Origin: CAIJMU01 sp035530275
GTDB taxonomy: Bacteria; Spirochaetota; Spirochaetia; Treponematales; Rectinemataceae
Assembly: GCA_035530275.1 (NCBI GenBank)
Contig: DATKVC010000006.1
Coordinates: forward strand, 1 to 64,000
Reading direction: 5' to 3'
Length of the DNA: 64,000 bases
The position numbers and the translations under genes were made by a program. The notes below the pieces were generated by a model. It had not been told where the DNA came from and did not search any database. It saw nothing but the letters and a program-made list of their open reading frames with translations. This document shows positions 8,648-17,164 of this stretch, piece after piece; position 1 is the first letter of the stretch, and each line of letters starts with the position of its first letter.

Positions 8648-9478
8648 TCAGTCGCCGACAATCGTCGCCGACTCCAGTTTCCAGGTCTGCCCGCTCGATT
8701 GATCGAAGAGGGCCAGGCAGCGCTTGGCCGGTGCCTTTTCGATATCGAAGGTTTGGGAATCGGTGAATTGACGAATCAGGGCGCCGAGGAAGGGATCGGC
8801 GACCTTCCAGCCGACCTTCGTGGCCTCGATCTCGCCGATGGGCAGGTCGATCTTCTCATCCTTGATCTTGAACAAGGTCCCGGGTATCGGATCCTTGAAC
8901 ATCGGGGCCCAGATGTTGACGATCCCCCGGCCGCTTTCCCAATCGAGGAGGCGACCGCCCCAGAGGAGGAAGCCTGTCTGGTCCCAGAGCGGTATGTTCG
9001 CGTCGACCTTCCTAACTCTTATTTTCTTTTCCCTGACGGAGTAGCCGTCCCAGATCTTCTCGATCGCGTCGATCTCGGCCCCGTAGTTCACCTCGAAAAA
9101 GAAGGGCCCGGTCGCCTTGTTCTGCCGTACATAATAGTCCTCCTCGTCGTCGACGTATTTGACCATCGAGGCGGTTTCGAGATTCACGATTGCATACATC
9201 GAATACTCGCGATAATGGGCGGGAAGGGGCGTCGCCGAGTTCGTCTTTTGCATCTGCATGAAGGCCTCGACCTTTCCGCCGGAGAGGTAACGGGTGACCA
9301 TGTAGAAATCGGCGCTCTTGACCCCTCCGGTGTAAATGCCATAGCGGAGACATTCCCCATCGGGTATGTCGACATTCGCCCTCACCTTCATGGCCGTGAG
9401 GGAGCCTTCCGCGAAAAGAAGGGCCGACGAAGCGAAGGCGAGAAAGAGCGCAGCGACCAATCTGTGAATCCTATCCAT
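8648..9478 (-). CDS. Exported protein of unknown function (DUF3108-like pattern), last gene of envelope operon
   Basis: A 276-residue protein with a clear signal peptide (MDRIHRLVAALFLAFASS, cleavage after AEG or nearby). The mature part, rich in Y/F/D, begins with a strand pattern (LRYGIYTGGVKSADFYMVT) like DUF3108 or LolA-like lipid-handling proteins; this is a weak resemblance. The start at 9478 is chosen because AGGAG lies eight bases before it and because the signal peptide begins there; a longer frame would overlap the upstream gene. It probably acts in the periplasm with the other operon products. Confidence 0.65.
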   Translation of the reverse strand: MDRIHRLVAALFLAFASSALLFAEGSLTAMKVRANVDIPDGECLRYGIYTGGVKSADFYMVTRYLSGGKVEAFMQMQKTNSATPLPAHYREYSMYAIVNLETASMVKYVDDEEDYYVRQNKATGPFFFEVNYGAEIDAIEKIWDGYSVREKKIRVRKVDANIPLWDQTGFLLWGGRLLDWESGRGIVNIWAPMFKDPIPGTLFKIKDEKIDLPIGEIEATKVGWKVADPFLGALIRQFTDSQTFDIEKAPAKRCLALFDQSSGQTWKLESATIVGD

Positions 9479-9495
9479 AATCAATCTCCTCTGTT

Positions 9496-10380
9496 TCATA
9501 GTTCCACCTTCACGCCAGCGTCGCCCGAGTAGGAATTCCTCAGGAGATCGGCCGAGCCCTCGACATCGAGCTTGACGTGGCCGAAGTCGATTTCGAGGCC
9601 GCCCTGGACGGAGAGCCCCCAGAGGGGGGACGTGTCGCTGAGGCTCGAGTTCACGTCTCCCCTCATCGTGGAGGAGCGGTCGCCCCACAGGAGGACGGCG
9701 GTGGTCCCCATGTAGGCGTTGACGAAAAAGCTCGTCTTGCGAAGGAAGAGCCCGGCTTCCAGTGCATTCGCCGCCCAGGTCGTCTCGAGCCTTCCGCTGA
9801 AGCCCCCGGCGAGTCCCGTATCGGCGACGCTCAATTGGAGGGAACGCCGTATCGCCCCCCCCGTCGCCGCGTAGCCGACGAGGGCGGAGACGCCCGCAGT
9901 CCTGAAGTCGGCGCCGCGGAAATTGAAGGCGGCCAGCGCTGCCGCCCGCCAGCTTTCCCTCTCCGCCCCGAAGGCCGTGACCGAGGGCAGCCAGGAACCG
10001 TTGAAGCCGACCGACAGGAATCGGCCAAAAGACCTAATTAAGCTCAGGTTCGGCGCGAGGACGCTTTCTGCGCCGCTCCCGTAGATCGCGCCGAAGTCGC
10101 GATATACCGAGAACGGCGTTCCGGACAGGCGGTAGCGGAAGAACGGCGCGACGACGCCCGCGTACGACAGGTCGGCAGCGAAGGAACCCTCCTTAGCGAA
10201 GAAGAAGAGGGGGATCGGGTTCTTGAGCGTCGCGTAGGACAGGATGATGTCGCCGACCATCCCATTCTGGAGGGCGAGAAATCGCGTCGTCTCGTCGCCG
10301 AGACTCTCCGCGACGACCGCCCGCGGGACCGGGCCGCAGAGGGATAAGAGCGCGAACGCGAATGCGGCAAATCTTTTCAC
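9496..10380 (-). CDS. Putative outer-membrane beta-barrel protein
   Basis: A 294-residue protein with a signal peptide (cleavage near AVVA-ES) and a run of alternating hydrophobic/aromatic strands. It has many G-x-x-x-aromatic turns and ends in a VKVEL strand, as beta-barrels do. No named family is recognised. It is one of three barrel-like proteins in this operon. Confidence 0.6.
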   Translation of the reverse strand: MKRFAAFAFALLSLCGPVPRAVVAESLGDETTRFLALQNGMVGDIILSYATLKNPIPLFFFAKEGSFAADLSYAGVVAPFFRYRLSGTPFSVYRDFGAIYGSGAESVLAPNLSLIRSFGRFLSVGFNGSWLPSVTAFGAERESWRAAALAAFNFRGADFRTAGVSALVGYAATGGAIRRSLQLSVADTGLAGGFSGRLETTWAANALEAGLFLRKTSFFVNAYMGTTAVLLWGDRSSTMRGDVNSSLSDTSPLWGLSVQGGLEIDFGHVKLDVEGSADLLRNSYSGDAGVKVEL

Positions 10381-10384
10381 CTGG

Positions 10385-10687
10385 TCACCTCCAAATTCCT
10401 TCGACGTACACGAGGAAAATCGACATCATGAAGAGAGCAAGGGCGACCGCGATCGCGGCCGAGAGCCATTTCAAACCCTTGGCGGCCGATTCGCCCCTCT
10501 CCCTTCTCCCGGAAAGGGTCGCGAGGAGGGCGGCGCCGAGGGCGGAGTTCGCGCACATCAGGGCTATCGGCACGATGGTTCGGGCGGCGCGACCTAGGAT
10601 CGCGTAGGCGAGGAAAACATAGAGGGGCCAGGCGAGGAGGACGAAGAAGAGAACGAGGCCCGAGACGAAGAGGATCTTGCCGATCAT
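10385..10687 (-). CDS. Small inner-membrane protein (100 aa)
   Basis: Hydrophobic helices at about residues 4-30, 37-60 and 72-96, separated by a charged loop (SGRRERGESAAKG). No family recognised. It sits between two outer-membrane protein genes with almost no spacing, so it is likely translated from the same transcript and may assist the transporter. Confidence 0.55.
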   Translation of the reverse strand: MIGKILFVSGLVLFFVLLAWPLYVFLAYAILGRAARTIVPIALMCANSALGAALLATLSGRRERGESAAKGLKWLSAAIAVALALFMMSIFLVYVEGIWR

Positions 10688-10696
10688 AGTGCCCCC

Positions 10697-11791
10697 TCAT
10701 TTGCGGCGCCAAAGCGGGTTTGACTTGGCGTTCACGTCGCCGATACCGACGGCGAGGACGAGCCGGGAATAGCGCGAGTTCGCTACCGACAGGTCGCAGC
10801 GCAGGAAGGCGACCAAGGAGCCCTCGACCCTCACGCTGACGAGAGGCGACACGTAGAGAGACTGGAGCGCGTCGGGGGCGCCGCCGAGGGACCCGGCCAA
10901 TCCCGCGTCATAGCCCAGGACGAGGCCGGGCGATATTTTAAAAAGGAACGAATTGATAAGAAGAATGGGAGGGGAGTCGAAATAGAGCCCGATCGGCCAG
11001 GCGAAACGCAATTCCAGGTCGGCGTCGGCGACGTAGTCTCCGCCTATCTGGTAGGCGCCGACCACCTCGGTCGACAGATCGGAGGCCCGCGAGACCGGCT
11101 TCGAAAGAAGACTCTCCCCATGCCCCCCCACTGAAAGCGTCAACCATCGGGCCAAAGGCGCCAGGACCTGGAAACGCGCGTAGGCGGAAAGGGAGGGCGT
11201 GGTAGCCTCCGTCACGAGATTGGTCGAAAGATTTCCGCTCGCGCCCACGCCCGCGATAAAGCCCGTCTCGGGATAAACCGGGGGGAGTCCGCTCGTCCAT
11301 GTCTCATGCGAGGAACGGCGCCTGTCGTAGGCGATGCCGAGCCTGCCGGTGAATCGCCGAAATCTGTAATCGTCCAGGGACGCGTCGGCGAAATCCACCG
11401 GCTGGTTCTTGTCGTAATCGAGTTCGGCCTCCAGCCGGTAGAAATGGAGGAAGGAATAGACGGAGGAAAGCCATGCCTTGTCTCGGTTGAAGATTACCGA
11501 ATCGACGGCCTCCCCCGAGGCCGGAATGAGGAGGCTGTCTTGTAGGCCATGCGAAAAGCCGAAATCGAGGTTGAGGTTGGAGCCTTCGGGAATGAGATCA
11601 TGGGCATAGCCCGCCACCGAGAAATTGTCGTGGAAAGGCAGGATCGAGCCGGAGGCACCGAGGCCGAAACTGGGAAAGTATATGGCGCTGGCACCGCTCT
11701 GCGGTGAGCGCGCCTCCTCGAGGGGAAGATCCTGTGCCGAGACGGCAAGGCTGGCGCCGGCTATCGCGAGAGCCACGAGTGTCGTTTTCAC
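10697..11791 (-). CDS. Putative outer-membrane beta-barrel protein
   Basis: A 364-residue exported protein. GTG at 11791 is chosen because GGGAGG precedes it, the signal peptide (VKTTLVALAIAGASLAVSA, cut after AQ) starts there, and it overlaps the ATPase stop (GTGA). The mature part has repeated beta-hairpin patterns with aromatic belts and Asp/Gly/Ser turns (for example LDFGFSHG, LSVGGHGES). Probably a channel or a surface partner of the ABC system; family not recognised. Confidence 0.6.
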   Translation of the reverse strand: MKTTLVALAIAGASLAVSAQDLPLEEARSPQSGASAIYFPSFGLGASGSILPFHDNFSVAGYAHDLIPEGSNLNLDFGFSHGLQDSLLIPASGEAVDSVIFNRDKAWLSSVYSFLHFYRLEAELDYDKNQPVDFADASLDDYRFRRFTGRLGIAYDRRRSSHETWTSGLPPVYPETGFIAGVGASGNLSTNLVTEATTPSLSAYARFQVLAPLARWLTLSVGGHGESLLSKPVSRASDLSTEVVGAYQIGGDYVADADLELRFAWPIGLYFDSPPILLINSFLFKISPGLVLGYDAGLAGSLGGAPDALQSLYVSPLVSVRVEGSLVAFLRCDLSVANSRYSRLVLAVGIGDVNAKSNPLWRRK

Positions 11792-12462
11792 GCCGCCCCC
11801 TCCCTTTCCGCCACGCGCCCGTCGACGAGGCGAACGACTCTCCCGACGCTTTCCATGACCCAAGGATCGTGGGAGGCGAAGATGACACAGACCCCGAGGG
11901 AGTCGTTTATCTCCTTGAGAAGGGCGACGATCTTCCTCGCGTTTTCGCCGTCGAGATTCGCGGTCGGCTCGTCGGCGAGGATGTAGCGGGGGCCATGAAC
12001 CAGCGCCCGCGCAATGGCGACGCGCTGCTTTTGCCCGCCCGAAAGCTCGTCGGGCCGATGCCGCACATGCCCTTCCAGGCCGACACGCTCGATGAGTTCG
12101 AGGACCTTCCGCTTCTCGAAGGGCATGCCCTTCATCTCGAGGGGCACGACGATGTTCTCGTAGGCGTTGAGGGCGGGAATCAGATTGAAATTCTGGAAGA
12201 TGAAACCGATCTGCCTGGCCCGAAAGGCGCGAAGCCTTCCGGTATCGTAGAAGCCGAGATCCTCCTCGTCCACGAAAACCCTTCCCGTCGTCGGTCTGTC
12301 CATCGCGCCGATGATGTTGAGAAGGGTCGATTTCCCGCTCCCCGAAACGCCCGACAAGGCAAGAAGCTCTCCGTCCTCGATCGCGAGATCGATCCCCTTG
12401 AGCGCCTCGAAATTCAAGCGTCCCATCTTGTAGGTCTTCCGAACGTCGCGCAGCAGTATCAT
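11788..12462 (-). CDS. ABC transporter ATP-binding protein, LolD/MacB type
   Basis: The 224-residue ATPase of the envelope ABC system. Walker A is SGVSGSGKST, the Q-loop is FIFQNFNLIPAL, the signature LSGGQKQRVAIARAL, and Walker B YILADEPTANLD, with the switch SHD. This is the LolD/FtsE/MacB subfamily, which powers FtsX-type permeases without carrying substrate across the inner membrane. An in-frame ATG at 12480 overlaps the previous gene, but GGGAGGAGG lies between it and the ATG at 12462, which I prefer. Confidence 0.88.
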   Translation of the reverse strand: MILLRDVRKTYKMGRLNFEALKGIDLAIEDGELLALSGVSGSGKSTLLNIIGAMDRPTTGRVFVDEEDLGFYDTGRLRAFRARQIGFIFQNFNLIPALNAYENIVVPLEMKGMPFEKRKVLELIERVGLEGHVRHRPDELSGGQKQRVAIARALVHGPRYILADEPTANLDGENARKIVALLKEINDSLGVCVIFASHDPWVMESVGRVVRLVDGRVAEREGAA

Positions 12463-12476
12463 CAGTCCTCCTCCCT

Positions 12477-13718
12477 TCATAGATCGAGGCTCGCCTCGAA
12501 GCCGCCTTGCCAGACCTCGTCCCCGAAGGCGACGCGGTACTTTTCTTCGTCGTTGATCGCGAGCCCGAGGAAGAGCGAGACGCTCGCCCCGCCCCAGGCC
12601 TTGTTGATCGAGAATTGATGCCTCATCGTCCCCGACACCGATTCCCAGGCAAGGGAATAGGCTGCGGATAGCCTTGCCATGGAGAGCGAATAACCGAGGG
12701 TCGCCTCGAGGTAGTCGGGGAAGTTCCTGTCCGCGACAAGGAGGCTGTTCCCCAGGGAGGCATTGCCCGGCGCCGAGAGGAAGGCGATGACCGACTCGTA
12801 CTCCGAAGCGTCGAGTCCCTCCCCGTAGGAGAAGTACTCGAGCGAGATCGAGAGATTGTTCCCGAACAGGGGATCGGTGAGCCCGAGCTCAGCCCGAAAG
12901 TCCTGGTCGAGAAAGCCCTCGCCCGGGCGCTTTGTCGCGAGAGCCCCATCCTGTATCGTGGGCCTGTAGCTGAATTTCTTGTACACACCTTCGTAGAAAA
13001 GGGAGAGGCCGAAGGGGAAGACATAGGCCAGGTTGGCGCCGAAGACGGGGAAGCGGCCGGCATCGCCGAAATCCCTGGCAGTGCCCCCCGCGACAGCGCC
13101 GAATTCCGCGTCATGGAGATGGGCGGCCCATTTGAAATAATAGTACCAATCTCTATAATCTGACGACGATAGGAAGACCGCGCCGATGTCTGCGTGGCTC
13201 TGGAGGATCCCCGCGAGCTCCGGTAGGCCGAGCCCCAGGACGGCGCCGGGCAACCCCTCGTTGCCGACGCTTTGCCGACCTACGCGTATGGTCGGGAACT
13301 TTTCCCTGAAGGCGGGATCGAAGTCGAGGATATCGAGGGGGTCGTAGACGCTGTTGTAGCCCAATTCGCTCTTGAGATACCCGAGCTTCAGGCTCAAGCC
13401 ACCGCGGTAGAGAAAGTCCACGAAGAGCTCCAGAGGGGAAAGACGGATAGGGCTTCCGTCGAAGGGCTTCGAGACATAGGCGTCGATCCGGAGATCGGGA
13501 ATCAGGTCGCCGCCCAATTCCATCCCCGGCGTGACGACGAGGTGCGTGTCCGCGCTGCCCGCGTAGGCGACCGCGTCCTCCTGGGCGCTTATCGTGTCGC
13601 TTCGCAATCCGGACGCGAGGAGCGACACCGATTGCGTGAGGCCGAGGTTTATCTCCGCGGCGATCGGTCCCGCCGCAAGTACGGAAAGAAGGGCCAGGAG
13701 CCTCGCATCACCGCGCAT
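12477..13718 (-). CDS. Outer-membrane beta-barrel-like protein (413 aa)
   Basis: A 413-residue exported protein (signal peptide to about AAGPIAAE). The body is a series of amphipathic strands with aromatic girdle residues (RDWYYYFKWAAHL, SLFYEGVYKKF) and a final FEASLDL strand ending in Leu. It overlaps both neighbours by a few bases (LolA-like gene upstream, ATPase downstream). The family is not recognised; a porin-like or cargo-receptor role is inferred from fold pattern and context. Confidence 0.62.
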   Translation of the reverse strand: MRGDARLLALLSVLAAGPIAAEINLGLTQSVSLLASGLRSDTISAQEDAVAYAGSADTHLVVTPGMELGGDLIPDLRIDAYVSKPFDGSPIRLSPLELFVDFLYRGGLSLKLGYLKSELGYNSVYDPLDILDFDPAFREKFPTIRVGRQSVGNEGLPGAVLGLGLPELAGILQSHADIGAVFLSSSDYRDWYYYFKWAAHLHDAEFGAVAGGTARDFGDAGRFPVFGANLAYVFPFGLSLFYEGVYKKFSYRPTIQDGALATKRPGEGFLDQDFRAELGLTDPLFGNNLSISLEYFSYGEGLDASEYESVIAFLSAPGNASLGNSLLVADRNFPDYLEATLGYSLSMARLSAAYSLAWESVSGTMRHQFSINKAWGGASVSLFLGLAINDEEKYRVAFGDEVWQGGFEASLDL

Positions 13719-14460
13719 GGATGCGTCCGATACTGTCGGGATCGAAGAGGAAGGCCGGCAGGACTTCCTTTCGTATCGAGCCTATTCTCGCCTCGCCTTC
13801 CACGCCGAGAAGCTCGTTTTTCATCGCTACCGTGAAGCCGGTGACGGCTCCGCCCTTAATGTCGATTTCGGAAAAGACCGACGTCTTTTCTATTTCGCCC
13901 GAAGCGCTGTAGTAGACCCTCTTGCGCGTCTCGTAACCGCCCTTGCCGATCCAGGCGTCTATTCTCGCGTAGTATCCCGACTTCCTCGGGGAAAGTCTGA
14001 GCAGGTAACAATCCGTCCCTCCCTCGATCGCGTCGGAAATTTCGGTGACGACATAGTCGGCTGCGAGATCGGAACTCAGGATGTCGCCCCACGAGAAAGG
14101 ACTGTCCACGAAGACCGCCTGATAGCCGAGTATCTCGGGCTTTGGCCACTTGGGCTGTTTGTGGAAAATGAGGTCTCCTCGCCGCATCCCGACTTCGTCC
14201 CGGTCGATCGCGGGATAGCTCCACACGATCGTCTGATTGGCGCCGCCCTTTTTGTATGCGGTGAAGCGGTACTCGAGACTGTTGCCGTCCATGTCGGAGG
14301 CCCTCACCGATACCTCCATCGATCCCTCGACGGGATAGAAGCGCCTGTCCGCTTTTTCCAGAATGGAGCGGCCGAGTTCGGCCGTCGATTGGGCCGCCGC
14401 CTGACCGACCGCCGCCAGAGCGAGACAGAGGACCAAAAAGCCGCTTCGATCTCCGCGCAT
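13708..14460 (-). CDS. Outer-membrane lipoprotein-sorting protein (LolA-like)
   Basis: A 250-residue periplasmic protein with a signal peptide (cut after AQS-like site near residue 24). The body follows the COG2834 pattern: a helix (ELGRSILEKADRRFYPVEG), then strands such as MEVSVRASDMDGN and YRFTAYKKGG, and a later TDCYLLRLSPR strand. In this group a hydrophobic half-barrel carries lipid or lipoprotein across the periplasm. Its ATG follows directly on the permease stop codon. It probably takes cargo released by the two permeases (inference from the Lol paradigm). Confidence 0.78.
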   Translation of the reverse strand: MRGDRSGFLVLCLALAAVGQAAAQSTAELGRSILEKADRRFYPVEGSMEVSVRASDMDGNSLEYRFTAYKKGGANQTIVWSYPAIDRDEVGMRRGDLIFHKQPKWPKPEILGYQAVFVDSPFSWGDILSSDLAADYVVTEISDAIEGGTDCYLLRLSPRKSGYYARIDAWIGKGGYETRKRVYYSASGEIEKTSVFSEIDIKGGAVTGFTVAMKNELLGVEGEARIGSIRKEVLPAFLFDPDSIGRIHAR

Positions 14461-15678
14461 TCAATGCCTCCTCAAGAGCTCGATCGGGGTCGAGCGAAGT
14501 ATCCCGGCCTGGGCCCGCAGCTGTGCCGCCCCGACGGCCGCGAGCACGACGAGAAAGGCGTAAAGGACCTGGGGGGGGCGCAGGTAGAAATCGATCCGGT
14601 TCGTACCCGAAAGGAGAACGAAGAGAAGCTCGAGGTCGCCGCCGGCGCGACGCGAGTAGGCGAAAAAGGAAAAGAGGGCCGCCAGCGCGACGGCCGCCGC
14701 GAGGGAGAGGAGAACCTGGATGAGGGATTCGAGGAGGAAGGACAGCCCGATCATCGTTGGCCGGACCCCGAAGGCCATGAGGGTCCCGAAATCCCCCCTC
14801 CTCTTCCGCGCGACGATCGTGTCGACGTTATAGTTCACGAGGGCCACGACGGTGACGATCGCCGACACCGCGAGGGCGAGCATGACGAGGAGGAATACGT
14901 TGAATTGCACCGACATGCTGCCGACGTCGGCGGAACTCGCCCTGATCCTTTCGGCCGAATCGAGGATGGATGGCCCGATGGCGGAGAGGGCAGCCTGGAT
15001 TTCCAGGTTGACGTCCGCCGGAACCTCGCCGCCGCCGAAGGAAAGGCAGTACTCGATCGACCTTTGCGTCGGCGCGTAGAATTCGTCTACGGCGCGATTG
15101 CTCGTGACGATGACGGGCGTCGAGAAGAGATCGACGCCGGGCGAATCGTAGATCCCCGAAATCCTGAGAAGGAGGCTATTGTTGAGCCCCGCCGAATTCT
15201 TCCCCATGACGCGGAGGGGATCTCCGGGCTTGAAATCGGCCTTCTCCAGAAAGGACGAGGGCACGACGACCTCCCGCTCGTTCTCGGGCAGCCTTCCCGT
15301 CCTCATCGATAGATAGGAGCGTAGCTCCGCCTCGCGGCCGAAATCCACGCCCACCATTTCGCAGGCGCCGAAGACCCTACCCGGCAACCTGTAGCCGACC
15401 TCGGTCCTGACCTTTTCGGTGACGGAGGTCACGCCCCTCACTCCCCCGGCGATAGTCGCTTCGACTAAGCTGTCATCGAACCTGATGCCGGGGCTCTCCT
15501 TGAGCTTAACCGTCACCTCCCCCGAAAAGACGCGCTTTTCGAGATCGAGCTGGCGGCGGGAGCCGTCCATGTAAGCGAGGAGCAAGAGGATCACGAAGAT
15601 CGAAAGCGTGTTGGCGAGGTAAAGTACCCACGACCTACCGAAGCCGATCTGCAGCTCCCTAACTATCAAGCGCCACAT
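14461..15678 (-). CDS. FtsX/LolC-E-type ABC permease 2
   Basis: A 405-residue permease with the MacB_PCD/FtsX layout: TM1 at about residues 18-38, a long periplasmic domain (about 40-255), then three C-terminal TM segments (about 258-285, 305-335, 370-395). The C-terminus has the conserved TPIELLRRH ending. AAGGAAGG precedes the start. It pairs with permease 1 and the LolD-like ATPase, so the transporter is likely a heterodimer like LolCE. Confidence 0.85.
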   Translation of the reverse strand: MWRLIVRELQIGFGRSWVLYLANTLSIFVILLLLAYMDGSRRQLDLEKRVFSGEVTVKLKESPGIRFDDSLVEATIAGGVRGVTSVTEKVRTEVGYRLPGRVFGACEMVGVDFGREAELRSYLSMRTGRLPENEREVVVPSSFLEKADFKPGDPLRVMGKNSAGLNNSLLLRISGIYDSPGVDLFSTPVIVTSNRAVDEFYAPTQRSIEYCLSFGGGEVPADVNLEIQAALSAIGPSILDSAERIRASSADVGSMSVQFNVFLLVMLALAVSAIVTVVALVNYNVDTIVARKRRGDFGTLMAFGVRPTMIGLSFLLESLIQVLLSLAAAVALAALFSFFAYSRRAGGDLELLFVLLSGTNRIDFYLRPPQVLYAFLVVLAAVGAAQLRAQAGILRSTPIELLRRH

Positions 15679-15717
15679 TCTTCCTTCCTTTCCGACGGTT
15701 CACGAGGGGGGGATCGG

Positions 15718-16950
15718 CTAGGCGTCGCGCAGGAGGTCGACGGTCTGCATCCGGCCGAGACTCCGGACCGCAAAGAGGGCGTTTCCCGCGAAGACGAAGA
15801 CGAGGACGGCGAGGACGGGGAAGGCGCTTCTCCAGTCGGCCCGGATCAAGAGCAGGTCCCTCCCGAAGATCAGATGGAGGGGAAGAATGGTCGCCCTGAT
15901 CCCCTCCCTTAGCGGATTCGCGAGGAGCCATAGGCCCGCCGCGGCCCCGATCGCGGCGGCGATCGAGATGACGACCAAAAGTTCGCCGGCGAAAAGAAGA
16001 CCGATTCGCGCGTCGGCGATCCCCATCGCCTGGTAGACCCCGATCTCCTGCCGCCTCGACTCGATCGTCGCCGCGACGAGGAAGGCGCTGCTCGCGAAGA
16101 CCATGGCGAGGAGGACGGCAGCCACGAAGAGGAGGCAGAAGAGGGTGAGCCGCGAGACGGCCGCCACGAGTTTCGAGGATTGGCCAGGCTGCACAAAGGC
16201 ATAGGCGTCCCCGAATTTCGCGCGTATTGCCGCTTCCAGACTTGCGCCTCCTCCGCCCTCGCGGAGCCCGACAAGAACTTCGCCGACGGTGTTTTCCCTC
16301 GTCTGGAGAAGGCCGTTGAGAAAGCCAAGATCGACGAAGGCGAAGGGGGCGAATTCCGCATAGTAATCCAGCGCGTCGTAGTCGAGGGTCCCGGTCAGGC
16401 GCACCGTATCGAAGTGGTCATAGCCGTCTATCGTCCGAACCGTGACGCCGAGGGAATCGCCGACCTCGGCGCTGAGGTAGTCGGAATGACGGAAATAGAG
16501 ACAGGTTTCGCCGGGACCGCGGAGCCAGGCTCCCTCGTCCAAATGGCGCCCCGCGAGAAGCCCTTCCTCCCGCCGTGGGTCGACGCCTACGAGGATGACC
16601 GGAGCCGAATTGAGTTCCGAAAGCATCCTTCCACGGACTCGAAGCCGAGGAGCCGCCGCGCGCACCTCCCTCCTTCCATCGAGGAAGAGGAGCAGCTCCT
16701 TCCAACGAGGCAAGGCGAGGAGCTTCTTCTCCCCATCCATCGTGATGAGGTCGATGCGCGCGGCTCCCTTGGGCGCGATGATGAGATCGCCCGACATGTT
16801 CTCGGCGACCGCTTCTTCCAGCGAGGACGAAATCGAGGAGAGGACATTGGAGCCGACGACGAGGTAGAAGGAAAAGAGAAGAAAGACAGCCCCGAGAAGG
16901 GAGAAGGTAACCTTGTGTCTCAAGACGCTCTTGAAGATGTAAACCGGCAT
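15718..16950 (-). CDS. FtsX/LolC-E-type ABC permease 1
   Basis: First gene of the envelope operon, about 410 residues. TM1 lies near residues 15-35 (VTFSLLGAVFLLFSFYLVV), a periplasmic domain follows, then three TM segments and the family's closing VDLLRDA. The ATG at 16950 follows GAGGAGGGG; an in-frame ATG at 16980 has no such site. The divergent YcaQ gene starts about 215 bp away, leaving room for the operon promoter. Confidence 0.85.
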   Translation of the reverse strand: MPVYIFKSVLRHKVTFSLLGAVFLLFSFYLVVGSNVLSSISSSLEEAVAENMSGDLIIAPKGAARIDLITMDGEKKLLALPRWKELLLFLDGRREVRAAAPRLRVRGRMLSELNSAPVILVGVDPRREEGLLAGRHLDEGAWLRGPGETCLYFRHSDYLSAEVGDSLGVTVRTIDGYDHFDTVRLTGTLDYDALDYYAEFAPFAFVDLGFLNGLLQTRENTVGEVLVGLREGGGGASLEAAIRAKFGDAYAFVQPGQSSKLVAAVSRLTLFCLLFVAAVLLAMVFASSAFLVAATIESRRQEIGVYQAMGIADARIGLLFAGELLVVISIAAAIGAAAGLWLLANPLREGIRATILPLHLIFGRDLLLIRADWRSAFPVLAVLVFVFAGNALFAVRSLGRMQTVDLLRDA

Positions 16951-17035
16951 GACCCCTCCTCGCGGCGAGCCGACTCTCATTGCGGCCCGTGAGGGGAATG
17001 TAGGACGCTCGAGCCACGAAGCGAATGGGCGATTT

Positions 17036-17050
17036 GCCTCATTTTGAGGC
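17036..17050. promoter_or_regulatory. Inverted repeat in the divergent promoter region
   Basis: GCCTCA-TTT-TGAGGC is a 6-bp inverted repeat with a 3-base centre, placed between the divergent starts of the envelope operon (16950) and ycaQ (17165). It is a candidate operator for one or both. Confidence 0.35.
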
Positions 17051-17164
17051 TCGCCGATCGGGACATATGCACTATTCGCGCGCGATCGCCCCCTTTTCGC
17101 CGAGGTGCGTCGACAAAGTCTTGCGCAGCGACTCGGAAATGGCGATCATTCGTGCCTGTTCATC

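Noticed and set aside
13594..15312. 572-codon open frame antisense to the envelope permease and LolA-like genes
   Set aside because: Rich in Arg/Asp/Glu/Gly with no domain; the opposite strand holds well-supported overlapping genes.
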